The position numbers and the translations under genes are program-made. A stretch of DNA of 64,000 nucleotides from Methanolobus sp. (GTDB lineage: Archaea > Halobacteriota > Methanosarcinia > Methanosarcinales > Methanosarcinaceae): the NCBI GenBank assembly GCA_029762595.1, contig JARVGJ010000001.1:228081-292080 (forward strand). The letters are read 5' to 3'. The notes under the pieces are model-generated. The model made no database searches. It had not been told where the DNA came from and saw nothing but the letters and a program-made list of their open reading frames with translations. How positions within the stretch are numbered: the stretch's first letter is position 1; each line of letters begins with the position of its first letter. Below, one piece after another: positions 55,377-63,992 of this stretch.

Positions 55377-56561
55377 ATGACGATGACAATTGGACTTGCA
55401 GGAAAACCCAATGCCGGAAAATCCACATTCTTCAAGGCAGCCACCCTGGCAGACGTGGAAATTGCCAATTATCCATTCACAACGATCCATGCTAACAAAG
55501 GAGTGACATACGTAAGGGAGCAGTGCCCGTGTGTAACCCGCGAAAAGCGCTGTGGCAACTGTTCTGACGGTATAAGGTATGTGCCCATCGTGCTCATAGA
55601 CGTTGCGGGGCTGGTACCTGACGCACACCTGGGGCGCGGACTCGGTAACACTTTCCTGGATGATCTGCGACAGGCACAGGCAATTATCCATGTTATCGAT
55701 GCTTCGGGAGGCACTGATATAGAGGGTAATCCGGTTGACATAGGAGACCACAACCCCCTCGATGACATTGATTTTCTCAACCGGGAGCTCACCATGTGGA
55801 TCTTCAGCATCCTCAAACGCAACTGGGAGAGGCTTGCACGTAAAATACAGGGAGAGGGCCTTAAGATAGAACGCATACTTGCAGAGCAGCTTGCAGGTGC
55901 CGGGGTCGATGAGATACAGATCAGTTGCGCACTTAACGAATGCAAACTGGACAGGAGCCATCATACCAAATGGACAGATGACGATCTCATCCATCTTTGT
56001 GATATTATCCGTGCCATGAGCAAGCCCATGATAATAGCTGCCAACAAAGCAGATGTAGCACCCAGGGAGAATATAAGCGCCCTGATGGGACTTGAACAGA
56101 TAGTGGTACCCACAAGCGCAGCTGCAGAACTGGTGGCCAGATCCGCATCCAAGAGCAGGGCCATCAAATATGAACCCGGAGACAACGAATTCACGGTACT
56201 GTCCCAACAGCTCACACCTGCCCAGAAAAAAGGACTTGATAACGTACAAACCCTCATAAAGGAAATGGATGGAACAGGCATACAAAAATGCATAAACAGC
56301 GCTGTTTTTGAACTTCTGGACCTTATAATAGTATATCCGGTGGAGGACGAAGGGAAATGGACCGATAAGAACGGAAAAATGCTTCCGGATGCATTCCTCA
56401 TGAAAAAAGGTTCCAATGCCCACGACCTTGCATACAAGATACATTCAGACATCGGCGACCGGTTCTTATATGCAGTGGATGCAAAGACAAAAATGAGACT
56501 TGGAGAGAAACATGAGCTCAACAACGGGGATGTTGTCAAGGTAGTCTCAACCGCAAAATGA
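55377..56561 (+). CDS. Obg/YchF-like GTPase with TGS domain
   Basis: 394 aa. G1 is GLAGKPNAGKST, the switch region has YPFTTIHANKGVTYV, G3 is VLIDVAGLV followed by GRGLGNTFLDDLRQA, G4 is IIAANKAD, and a C-terminal TGS domain ends LGEKHELNNGDVVKVVS. This is the archaeal branch of the Obg/YchF group, which binds ribosomes or translation factors. Within the G domain, a Cys-rich insertion (CPCVTREKRCGNCSDG) is notable. The cis-prenyltransferase-like gene follows after 27 bases. A TATA-like box about 30 bases before the ATG suggests a leaderless transcript. Confidence 0.9.
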   Translation: MTMTIGLAGKPNAGKSTFFKAATLADVEIANYPFTTIHANKGVTYVREQCPCVTREKRCGNCSDGIRYVPIVLIDVAGLVPDAHLGRGLGNTFLDDLRQAQAIIHVIDASGGTDIEGNPVDIGDHNPLDDIDFLNRELTMWIFSILKRNWERLARKIQGEGLKIERILAEQLAGAGVDEIQISCALNECKLDRSHHTKWTDDDLIHLCDIIRAMSKPMIIAANKADVAPRENISALMGLEQIVVPTSAAAELVARSASKSRAIKYEPGDNEFTVLSQQLTPAQKKGLDNVQTLIKEMDGTGIQKCINSAVFELLDLIIVYPVEDEGKWTDKNGKMLPDAFLMKKGSNAHDLAYKIHSDIGDRFLYAVDAKTKMRLGEKHELNNGDVVKVVSTAK

Positions 56562-56588
56562 AGAGAATATGCTGTTTTGGAAGTGCCT

Positions 56589-57248
56589 ATGGATTTTATA
56601 AACTCGCTTTATGAAAAGCATCTCTTTCAGCAGATAGGGAAATACCCTGTGCCTGAGCATGTTTCTCTCGTGCTTTCCGAGACTGACCTGCTGCATAAGG
56701 ACGGTTTTAAAAGGCTCAGGGATTACCTGGTCTGGTGCAGACAGCTGAAGATAAAGATAACAAGTATCTATATAGATGTCCTGGACACTGAAGAGACGCT
56801 TAAGTCACAAATGTCGGATAAGCTTCACGCAAAGATAATTGAGATGCTTTCAAAAGTACCCCATGACATCGGATACGAGATACTTGCAGAGAACGGTGAA
56901 CTTTGTTCAAAAAGAGAGGGGAAGGGTCTGCAGGTCTATGTTTCAATGGGTTTTGGCGGTCGCAGGGAAGTCACAAAAGCCGTTATATCGATACTGAAAA
57001 ACGTAAAGGAAGGAATTATTAAGCCTTTACAGATAAGCGAAGAAACCATAGAGTCCCGCCTGATGGTCAAAAATGAACCTGACCTTTTCATCCGTTCAGG
57101 AGGGAAACACCTGTCAGATTTCCTCATATGGCAATCCGTATACTCAGAATACTACTTCACCGATGTCAACTGGCATAGTATAAGGAAAATGGATATTCTC
57201 AGAATAATAAGGGATTTTCAGAAAAGACAGAGACGATTTGGAAAATAA
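56589..57248 (+). CDS. cis-Prenyltransferase family protein lacking the catalytic Asp
   Basis: 219 aa from the ATG at 56589 with GGAAG upstream (a TTG at 56577 is in frame). The C-terminal half is clearly UppS-like: SMGFGGRREVTKAV, then IRSGGKHLSDFLIWQSVYSE and IIRDFQKRQRRFG. The N-terminal catalytic block MDGN-x-RWA is gone; HVSLVLSETDLL stands where it should be, so the essential Asp is replaced by Ser. It probably acts as a partner or regulator of an active cis-prenyltransferase, like NgBR in eukaryotes, in making dolichol-type lipid carriers (inference). Confidence 0.85.
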   Translation: MDFINSLYEKHLFQQIGKYPVPEHVSLVLSETDLLHKDGFKRLRDYLVWCRQLKIKITSIYIDVLDTEETLKSQMSDKLHAKIIEMLSKVPHDIGYEILAENGELCSKREGKGLQVYVSMGFGGRREVTKAVISILKNVKEGIIKPLQISEETIESRLMVKNEPDLFIRSGGKHLSDFLIWQSVYSEYYFTDVNWHSIRKMDILRIIRDFQKRQRRFGK

Positions 57249-57263
57249 CAAGGATTGTAAAGC

Positions 57264-57686
57264 TCATATATTCCTGCCCATTAGAATTGCATTGTCATCT
57301 AAATAGTAATCTTCAACCATACCCTCTACCTCAAACCCATTCCTCAGGTAGAAGATACGGGCATTCATATTCAGTTCTCTGACCTCGAGCACCATTTTAT
57401 GAAAACCATAGAGTTTTACAAGGTCTATACTCCATTCAAGCAACTTGCTGGCAATTCCCTTGCGCCGATATTCCGTACGAACAGCAATGCTTTGAAGATG
57501 AGCTTTCCTTTTATCATCCGATGAGCCTACAATTGCATAACCAAGTATATGATCTTGCTTATATACAAGAAAACCCGGGTTGCTCAGATGTGACTTGAAC
57601 AGGAAATCCGGCCAGGGAACCTTAAAGGAACAATTCTCAATCTCAACTACCTCGGGTATATCCGAGGGCAATGCTCTTCTTATCAT
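57264..57686 (-). CDS. rimI: N-alpha-acetyltransferase RimI
   Basis: 140-aa GNAT-fold protein. The acetyl-CoA loop is VRTEYRRKGIASKLLEWSID (R-x-x-G-I-A), and the end LEVRELNMNARIFYLRNGFE is the RimI/NAA10-like signature. Archaeal RimI acetylates protein N-termini. It converges with the preceding gene. Confidence 0.9.
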   Translation of the reverse strand: MIRRALPSDIPEVVEIENCSFKVPWPDFLFKSHLSNPGFLVYKQDHILGYAIVGSSDDKRKAHLQSIAVRTEYRRKGIASKLLEWSIDLVKLYGFHKMVLEVRELNMNARIFYLRNGFEVEGMVEDYYLDDNAILMGRNI

Positions 57687-57766
57687 TGTATCATTACATG
57701 ATCCTTTTTATTTAGGAGGTCTTTTGTGAGACTATTATTTATAGGATACATACTAAAAAGCTATCG

Positions 57767-58270
57767 ATGCCTTACGGAGTAATTATATGCACCAGATGCA
57801 GGAAGCAGGCACAGATCATTGACATTGGGATTTCAAAAACCATACGCTGCCAGAGATGCAACGCAAGCCTTGTAACAAGGAAACTTCGTCGTTTCTTTTC
57901 ATCCGAGAAGCTTGAGGACGCCATTTCTGCCAGAACACAGATACAGGCCAGGATATCTGAAAGTGGTGCATATCCATTGCAAACTGAAGGTATAGAAGTA
58001 CCTGGGACAGGATACCAGACATTTGGTGATGAGCTAAATGATAAGACAGGTTACCTGATAGGGAACAGAGGAATAGTGAAAAAGAAGACTACATATGAAC
58101 TGGTAATCTCTATACTTCGCTCCAGTGGCAACAGGATGCCTTATGAAGAGCTGAGAAAAGAAGCGTTGTATATGGACATAGATAGAGAAGAACTTGACGA
58201 TACTCTCGCAAGGCTGCTCCATGCAGGTGAAATATACAAACCCTCAAAAGAGACCATCGGACTTGTATGA
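57767..58270 (+). CDS. Zinc-ribbon / winged-helix protein
   Basis: 167 aa. An N-terminal zinc ribbon has Cys-x2-Cys pairs ICTRCRK and IRCQRCN (about residues 8-35). The C-terminal half has a winged helix (ELVISILRSSGNRMPYEELRKEA and then LHAGEIYKPSKETIGLV) like the C-terminal domain of archaeal MCM. A link to DNA or RNA metabolism is likely; function is unknown. The ATG at 57767 starts MPYGVIICTR. Confidence 0.75.
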   Translation: MPYGVIICTRCRKQAQIIDIGISKTIRCQRCNASLVTRKLRRFFSSEKLEDAISARTQIQARISESGAYPLQTEGIEVPGTGYQTFGDELNDKTGYLIGNRGIVKKKTTYELVISILRSSGNRMPYEELRKEALYMDIDREELDDTLARLLHAGEIYKPSKETIGLV

Positions 58271-58422
58271 ACGGATATGGAAATGTGAACTATATCGGAC
58301 AGAATATCAGATCCAATATATTCGGGCATTAATATCCAATTATACAAAAAATATATCTAAAAAGATGTATAATATATAATGTCTCAACGATTTATCCCCA
58401 TAAAAATATTATATAACCAGGT

Positions 58423-59700
58423 ATGAATATGTCCGATATAACCCTTGATATTGTGGAACTGCTACTTACAGCTCAAATATATAACAAGTATCCTGAAATG
58501 GATGTAAGCGATCTGCCAAAAGATATACGCAAGTATTACTGGAGCAAGGACCAGAAAACAGTTCCAAAGCCCATCAAGGTCACGGTCACAGATATTGAGA
58601 AGATGTTCCATACAGAGGACATAGGTAGTAAATTAAGATCACTGCCTTTTATTAAGATCGATGAGATGGAATTCTCTGCAAAGATAACAGCTCTTGAGGT
58701 TGGAGCGGAATGGTTCCAGAAAAAGGACGATAAAAGGGAACGAATTTCACAAAACCCAGCCCTTGCATTCTACTTCGAGAAGAAAAAAACCCATGGAGCA
58801 GACTATAATAGTGCAAGATCAAAGGTCAGACCAAAAGAGGTGGACAGGGAATGGATCGAGTCGCTTATCGCAGATATTGAAAAGGAAGATGCTGGCCCTG
58901 ACATGCTCAAACTTGTGCAGATCAGTGCCCCTGAAGATATACAGCAGACCATGAAGGAGTTCGTCCTCACACATGAGCAGGAAGAGGAAACAAAGAAGAT
59001 AGTAAAGGCAATACAGTACAGGGACTACCTTAAACGCATAGGCCTGTATGATGTGGGCAAGATACTGATGGTAGGTCCACCAGGAACCGGGAAAACATCA
59101 CTTGCAAGGGCAATGTCCGAACACCTTTCTATTCCTTTTGTAGAGGTCAGGCTTTCAATGATCACTGACCAGTATCTCGGAGAGACAGCAAAGAACATTG
59201 ACAGGGTATTCGCACTTGCCAAGAAACTAAGTCCCTGTATACTGTTTATTGATGAATTCGATTTTGTGGCAAAGACGCGCTCATCTGATGAGCATGCAGC
59301 CCTTAAAAGGGCTGTGAACACACTTCTAAAAGCCATTGACAACATCAGCCTGACAAACGACGGCGTGCTCCTGCTGGCCGCAACGAACCATCCAAAGATG
59401 CTTGATTCTGCTGCATGGAGACGTTTTGATGAGATAATGAAATTCCCTCTTCCTGATGTGGATATGCGTAAAAGGATACTGGACATCGTCACAACAAAGA
59501 TCAAAGGTGACTTTGATACAGCAGAAATTGCAGCCCTGACACATGGATATAGTGGTTCTGACCTGCGTATGGTCATCCGTGAAGGTGTGCTAAGTGCACT
59601 TGTTACCGAAAGAACGGAACTTACACAAAAGGATATGCTCAATGCAGTGGCATCATTTGATGAAAGGGCAGTCATCAAGACTAACGAATATGAAGAATAA
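58423..59700 (+). CDS. AAA ATPase with unknown N-terminal domain
   Basis: 425 aa. The AAA module has Walker [17 protein letters not shown], Walker B CILFIDEFDFVAK, sensor 1 LLAATNHPKML, and an arginine-finger region AAWRRFDEIMKFPLPD. The first 190 residues (VELLLTAQIYNKYPEMDVSD and onward) match no domain that I recognise. It is close to proteasome-regulator-type AAA proteins, but the typical N-terminal OB fold and C-terminal HbYX are absent. The next gene follows after 16 bases. Confidence 0.85.
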   Translation: MNMSDITLDIVELLLTAQIYNKYPEMDVSDLPKDIRKYYWSKDQKTVPKPIKVTVTDIEKMFHTEDIGSKLRSLPFIKIDEMEFSAKITALEVGAEWFQKKDDKRERISQNPALAFYFEKKKTHGADYNSARSKVRPKEVDREWIESLIADIEKEDAGPDMLKLVQISAPEDIQQTMKEFVLTHEQEEETKKIVKAIQYRDYLKRIGLYDVGKILMVGPPGTGKTSLARAMSEHLSIPFVEVRLSMITDQYLGETAKNIDRVFALAKKLSPCILFIDEFDFVAKTRSSDEHAALKRAVNTLLKAIDNISLTNDGVLLLAATNHPKMLDSAAWRRFDEIMKFPLPDVDMRKRILDIVTTKIKGDFDTAEIAALTHGYSGSDLRMVIREGVLSALVTERTELTQKDMLNAVASFDERAVIKTNEYEE

Positions 59701-59716
59701 CACTCCAGGACAATTC

Positions 59717-60511
59717 ATGAAGATTACGCTTCTTGGAACAGGAGATGCCACAGGGACCCCGGTTATTGGCTGCAGTTGCCCTACGTGCCGGGATGCGCTT
59801 AAGGGTGGTAAAAGCCAGAGAACAAGATTTGCAATACTTGTTGAATCGGACAGTGGAGCTGTGCTAATAGACACCGGACCTGACCTTCGTGACCAGTTGC
59901 TCAAACATGGTACAAAACACATAGATGGAGTAATATGGACCCATGGCCATTATGATCACTTTGCAGGTTTTGCCGAGTTCCACAGGGTCCAGTACAACGT
60001 TGATGTTTACGGACTGCCTGAAACACTTGCATATATACTTGATTATCTGCATTTCCTCCACCCTAAAAAGCATGAAAGGAAACTCTATGAGCCGTTTGAG
60101 TTAATTGGCCTTGAATTCACTCTTTTTGAGGTTATCCACCCACCTGTTAAGAGGTCCGTTGGCGTAATGGTACGCCAAGGACGCACAAAAGTTGTCATTA
60201 CTGGAGATACGCAAAGGGATATCCCAAAAAAGAGTATGGACCTTATAAAGGAACCGGACCTGCTGATCGCAGATGCTATTGTTCCGCCTACTGTCGAAGT
60301 CAAAAAACACATGAACACCGAAGAAGCCTTTGAACTGGCCCGGGAGATCAAAGCAAAGAAAGTGATATTCACACACCTGAGCCATTTCTTCAAGCCGCAT
60401 GATGAAGCAGCAAAGGAATTTCCCATGGGATATGACGGCATGTCCTTTGAATATCCGAAAAATCAAGTACTAACGTATGTCAGTCCTTACCTTTCTTTTT
60501 TGGAAGAATAA
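59717..60511 (+). CDS. MBL-fold hydrolase, PhnP-like
   Basis: 264 aa from the ATG at 59717 (MKITLLGTGDATGTPVIGC). The zinc motif WTHGHYDHFAGFAEF gives H-x-H-x-D-H; the later VITGDT and IFTHLSHFF supply the other ligands. Near the start, CSCPTC resembles the structural Zn site of PhnP phosphodiesterases. It may cleave cyclic phosphodiesters. The 3' end overlaps the converging lipoprotein gene by 32 bases. Confidence 0.85.
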   Translation: MKITLLGTGDATGTPVIGCSCPTCRDALKGGKSQRTRFAILVESDSGAVLIDTGPDLRDQLLKHGTKHIDGVIWTHGHYDHFAGFAEFHRVQYNVDVYGLPETLAYILDYLHFLHPKKHERKLYEPFELIGLEFTLFEVIHPPVKRSVGVMVRQGRTKVVITGDTQRDIPKKSMDLIKEPDLLIADAIVPPTVEVKKHMNTEEAFELAREIKAKKVIFTHLSHFFKPHDEAAKEFPMGYDGMSFEYPKNQVLTYVSPYLSFLEE

Positions 60512-61391
60512 AATTGTCCTCTATATTTCTACGTAACTGTTCAAGTCTTTTTCTTTCAGCCCTATATCTGGAAAAGACCAGAAAAGCAAAGGAACCCAGG
60601 ATAAAAACAGCTATCCCCAAATCCCTTGGAGCGTTGAGGGTATAGAACTTAACGCTTATGAGTTTAGGGATAGGTTCTTTTTCCCCATCCAGGGAATTAC
60701 GGCCAAGAATATTCAGAAGACTGGTGCTCTCAAGCTCATTTTTCCAGACAAGATTCTCACGTGCGGAACTATCATAGAAGACCATGTAAGGAGATGGTTT
60801 TACCTTTCCTATAAGAGGATTGCCTGTGGTATACCCCGGCGGGAGAACAAAACGAACAATGGACGGGGGTGTTGTAACATACATGAAATCATGGCCTAGG
60901 GGCTTGGACACGGTATATGCCACAAAACCGGTTATCGGGCGTTCAAATGTGATGAAGACATGTTTCTGGCCCCGGATAACCTCTTCGGTGATAGTATAAT
61001 TGATATCATATGGCTCCTCCTTCATTGAGAAAGCACTTAGAGATCCAGAGGTTGCTTTGGTCCTTTCAGACAGGTCCCCCAGAACAACAATATTGCTTAC
61101 CACCCCATCCCTTGAAGTTCTCAGATCTTCAAGAGGCATTATATCTATGACCGATTCATTCTCGACTATAGAAACAACCTTTGCAGATACTTCCTTTGAA
61201 AGGTAGAAAGTGTGGGTCGGGATGAACTGTCCTTCCGCATCATAACTATTGTTAAGGAATACCTCAAACTCATATGCAGATGGGTCCTGAGTAGGATCTT
61301 CTTTGTTAACCGGCACAAGTTCATCAATACACCCGCCAGCTATGACAACCAGAAAAAGAGTACACATTGTCAGGACAAAATATCTGTTCAT
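60480..61391 (-). CDS. DUF5803-like membrane lipoprotein
   Basis: 303 aa. The N-terminal signal ends in a lipobox VVIAGGCID, so Cys is probably lipid-modified. The large outer domain is beta-rich (VFITFERPITGFVAYTVSKP) and a transmembrane helix lies near residue 265 (DLGIAVFILGSFAFLVFS), with a basic cytoplasmic tail. It matches what is known of DUF5803 proteins of euryarchaea; function is unknown. Confidence 0.72.
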   Translation of the reverse strand: MNRYFVLTMCTLFLVVIAGGCIDELVPVNKEDPTQDPSAYEFEVFLNNSYDAEGQFIPTHTFYLSKEVSAKVVSIVENESVIDIMPLEDLRTSRDGVVSNIVVLGDLSERTKATSGSLSAFSMKEEPYDINYTITEEVIRGQKHVFITFERPITGFVAYTVSKPLGHDFMYVTTPPSIVRFVLPPGYTTGNPLIGKVKPSPYMVFYDSSARENLVWKNELESTSLLNILGRNSLDGEKEPIPKLISVKFYTLNAPRDLGIAVFILGSFAFLVFSRYRAERKRLEQLRRNIEDNFILPKKKGKD

Positions 61392-61460
61392 TTATACACC
61401 AATTGATGATTTATTTTATGAAACTGTCGCTACACTTGTTTATCCTGCTACAAAAGACGT

Positions 61461-62252
61461 TCATATGACCAGTCTTTTCCTCATGAGGTTGATGGAAAGT
61501 ACGATCAACAGTACACTTACAAAAAGGACCCATATTATATCAAATAATAAAGAAGCTTCAAGAATACCAAATGACAGGGACCTTATAACGTTTACTATGT
61601 GTGTCAGGGGTAAGAATGCAATTGCAAAATATTGTATCGGAAGGGGAAGAGCACTCAGAGGGAAGAAAGTTCCGCTGAAAAGGAACATCGGGGTTATGAA
61701 CAGTAATACGGGGTAATTTAGGGACATTATATTAGGAGTCACTGCAGTAAAACACATTCCAATGGCTGCAAAAAGCAGACCTCCCAAAAATGCGAACGGT
61801 ATTATGAGAAGTGAATATCTTATATCTATCAACCCAAAGAGGGCTATCACCGGTATCATCACTATGGCATTTATCATGCTTCTTGTAGCCCCCCAGAGAA
61901 GCTCCCCTGCAATTACATCCTCAATGGTCAATGGTGTGGCCACAATGGCATCGAAAGTCTTCTGGTAGTACATCCTGACATAGGAACTGTAACTGCACTC
62001 AAAAAATGATGCATACATGACCGAAACAGCGATCAGTGCCGGAGCTATGAACTCAGCGTACGCAATACCATCAATGCTCTCTACGAATTTCCCAAGACCA
62101 AAGCCAAGGGCCATGAGGTACAAGAGGGGCTCAAGGAAAGGGGGAAGGAAATTCAGCTTTATGTCTTTCATAAAGACATCTTTGTTCCTCTGCCACACCT
62201 TGATCGCCCTGGTGCTTACACCGGGAATGCGGAAATGATCTGCCAGCTTCAC
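61461..62252 (-). CDS. ABC-2 type transporter permease
   Basis: 263 aa, six transmembrane helices, with the ABC-2 pattern NFLPPFLEPLLYLMALGFGLG at the start and FISPMFLFSGTFFP-like block (TPMFLFSGTFFPLSALPLPIQ) toward the end. It overlaps the partner ATPase gene by four bases. The pair resembles drug (DrrAB) or polysaccharide exporters; the cargo is unknown. Confidence 0.88.
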   Translation of the reverse strand: MKLADHFRIPGVSTRAIKVWQRNKDVFMKDIKLNFLPPFLEPLLYLMALGFGLGKFVESIDGIAYAEFIAPALIAVSVMYASFFECSYSSYVRMYYQKTFDAIVATPLTIEDVIAGELLWGATRSMINAIVMIPVIALFGLIDIRYSLLIIPFAFLGGLLFAAIGMCFTAVTPNIMSLNYPVLLFITPMFLFSGTFFPLSALPLPIQYFAIAFLPLTHIVNVIRSLSFGILEASLLFDIIWVLFVSVLLIVLSINLMRKRLVI

Positions 62253-63157
62253 TCCCTCAGCCTCCTCCCGGTAAGCTTAAGGAACACATCTTCAAGTGTA
62301 GCGGGTCTTGCACTTATCTTTGAGAGGGAACATTCCATGAGAAGATACTCAGAGAGTTCCCTGGCATTATCAACATAGATGTGAACCATGTCACCGATTA
62401 TCTCATAATTGGCTTCCCTTTGCCGCAGGCATTCCAGAAGTCTTGGATGGTTCTCAGCTTCCAGGATATCCGAACCAATGAAATCCCTGATGACCCCTGC
62501 AGGACTGCCATGGACAAGTATCCTGCCATAGTCCATTACCACAAGTCTGTCACATAGTTTTTCCACTTCATCAAGGTAATGGGACGTAAGAACAATGGTA
62601 ACTCCCCGCTTTTTAAGACCTCTTAGCTTATCCCATATCAGATGCCTGGCCTGGGGATCAAGTCCGACCGTCGGTTCGTCCAGTATAAGGAGCCTTGGGC
62701 GATTTATGAGGGCCCTCGCAAGAACAAGTCTGCGTTTCATTCCCCCGGAGAGGGTTTCTGTCATAACGTCCCTTTTTTCCAGCAGATGTACAAAATCAAG
62801 TAATTCCGTGGCCCTTTTTTCGGCCTCCGGGCGCGGGATATCAAAGTATCTGGCATACACTAACAGGTTCTCATATACTGTAAAATCCCCGTCAAGATTA
62901 TTCTCCTGGGGAACAACACCCATCAGGGACTTTATTTCCCTATGCCGGGTGGCAACATCCATTCCCATCACCTCAAGCCTGCCGGACGACAGTGGAGAAA
63001 CACACTGTATCATCCGCATTGCGGTGGTCTTGCCGGCACCGTTAGGTCCAAGGAAACCGAATACTTCTCCCTCCTCAATGGTGAAACTGATCTTATTCAC
63101 AGCTACAAGATCATTGAACGATTTTTGCAGGTCCTTTGCTAGAATTACAGAGGCTAT
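62249..63157 (-). CDS. ABC transporter ATPase (DrrA-like), non-standard start
   Basis: About 302 aa if begun at the ATA at 63157. The next standard start, GTG at 63100, would cut off the conserved first strand and A-loop (VILAKDLQKSFNDLVAV). GGTGAT is placed five bases before the ATA, exactly where a ribosome site belongs, so ATA (perhaps a mutated ATG) or a frameshift must be assumed. Walker A GPNGAGKTT, signature LSGGMKRRLVLAR and Walker B LLILDEPTVGLDP are intact. The C-terminal part is the DrrA-type extension. Confidence 0.85.
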   Translation of the reverse strand: MASVILAKDLQKSFNDLVAVNKISFTIEEGEVFGFLGPNGAGKTTAMRMIQCVSPLSSGRLEVMGMDVATRHREIKSLMGVVPQENNLDGDFTVYENLLVYARYFDIPRPEAEKRATELLDFVHLLEKRDVMTETLSGGMKRRLVLARALINRPRLLILDEPTVGLDPQARHLIWDKLRGLKKRGVTIVLTSHYLDEVEKLCDRLVVMDYGRILVHGSPAGVIRDFIGSDILEAENHPRLLECLRQREANYEIIGDMVHIYVDNARELSEYLLMECSLSKISARPATLEDVFLKLTGRRLRE

Positions 63158-63300
63158 GTATTATCACCATTAAGAGAGTTGGGATGAATCGGTATTAATT
63201 ATTTCGATGAAGAAATCGATGGAAGAATTTTGTGTAAAGAGGGTACTCAAACCTTTTTTAAGAATGAAGAACATACATGCTTCAAATAAGAGGAAAAAAA

Positions 63301-63708
63301 ATGACAGAATTGAAGAACCTGATAGCAACAGCAAGAGATAAAGGCTCTTTTTCCACACTCCTGCAGGCAGCAGAGAAACTAGGCCTCATTGATAGATACA
63401 GCAATGAAGGACCTTTTACGATATTTGCACCTGTGGAATCTGCATTTGAACCTATACCCGATGAGGTCATTGATGAATCCTTTGATGATCACGGTTACCT
63501 TCTTGGAATCATCAACTATCATATCGTGGAAGGAAAATACACTACCTCAGACCTTTCATCTCTCTCAGAGCTTGAGACCATCAGCGGAAACAAGTTGAAG
63601 ATCAGTGCCAAAGATGGGATCAAAGTAGATACTGCAAAGATAATCAATGCTGATATAGAATGCAGCAATGGCGTGATCCATGCCATTGATGAGATACTGG
63701 TTCCGTGA
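63301..63708 (+). CDS. Fasciclin-domain protein without signal peptide
   Basis: 135 aa from the ATG at 63301 with GAGG upstream. A single fasciclin (FAS1) domain: FSTLLQAAEKLGLID, GPFTIFAPVESAFEPIP, INYHIVEGKYTTSDL and CSNGVIHAIDEILVP. FAS1 domains mediate adhesion outside cells, but no signal peptide is present here. A tandem repeat begins 52 bases downstream. Confidence 0.9.
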   Translation: MTELKNLIATARDKGSFSTLLQAAEKLGLIDRYSNEGPFTIFAPVESAFEPIPDEVIDESFDDHGYLLGIINYHIVEGKYTTSDLSSLSELETISGNKLKISAKDGIKVDTAKIINADIECSNGVIHAIDEILVP

Positions 63709-63806
63709 AAACACATAAACTTTTTTATGTTCAATTCCCAGGGTTCATTTGTAACAGAAAGTATGACACTGTGTGTAATACCTCATGAAAAGCTGGAAGG
63801 AGTAGA

Positions 63807-63890
63807 ATGGTGGGACTGCTAAGATTTGCAACCCAGAGCACGCTTCCGGAGCACGAGACGAGGTATGACACTGTGTGTAATACCTCATGA
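63807..63890 (+). CDS. Possible 27-codon mini-gene, repeat copy 1
   Basis: An ATG follows GGAAGGAG at a spacing of four and opens a 27-codon frame, MVGLLRFATQSTLPEHETRY to a TGA at 63888-63890 in the next repeat. The frame is short and may be fortuitous. Confidence 0.25.
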   Translation: MVGLLRFATQSTLPEHETRYDTVCNTS

Positions 63891-63908
63891 AAAGCTGGAA
63901 GGAGTAGA

Positions 63909-63992
63909 ATGGTGGGACTGCGGAGATTTGCAACCCAGAGCACGCTTCCGGAGCACGAGACGAGGTATGACACTGTGTGTAATACCTCATGA
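63909..63992 (+). CDS. Possible 27-codon mini-gene, repeat copy 2
   Basis: The same frame as in copy 1 with one change (Leu5 to Arg), again with GGAAGGAG upstream and stop in the following repeat. Confidence 0.25.
   Translation: MVGLRRFATQSTLPEHETRYDTVCNTS

Noticed and set aside
59594-59716. Longer start for the PhnP-like hydrolase
   Set aside because: The extra residues overlap the 3' end of the AAA gene and do not resemble the family; the ATG at 59717 begins the conserved LLGTGDATGTP strand.
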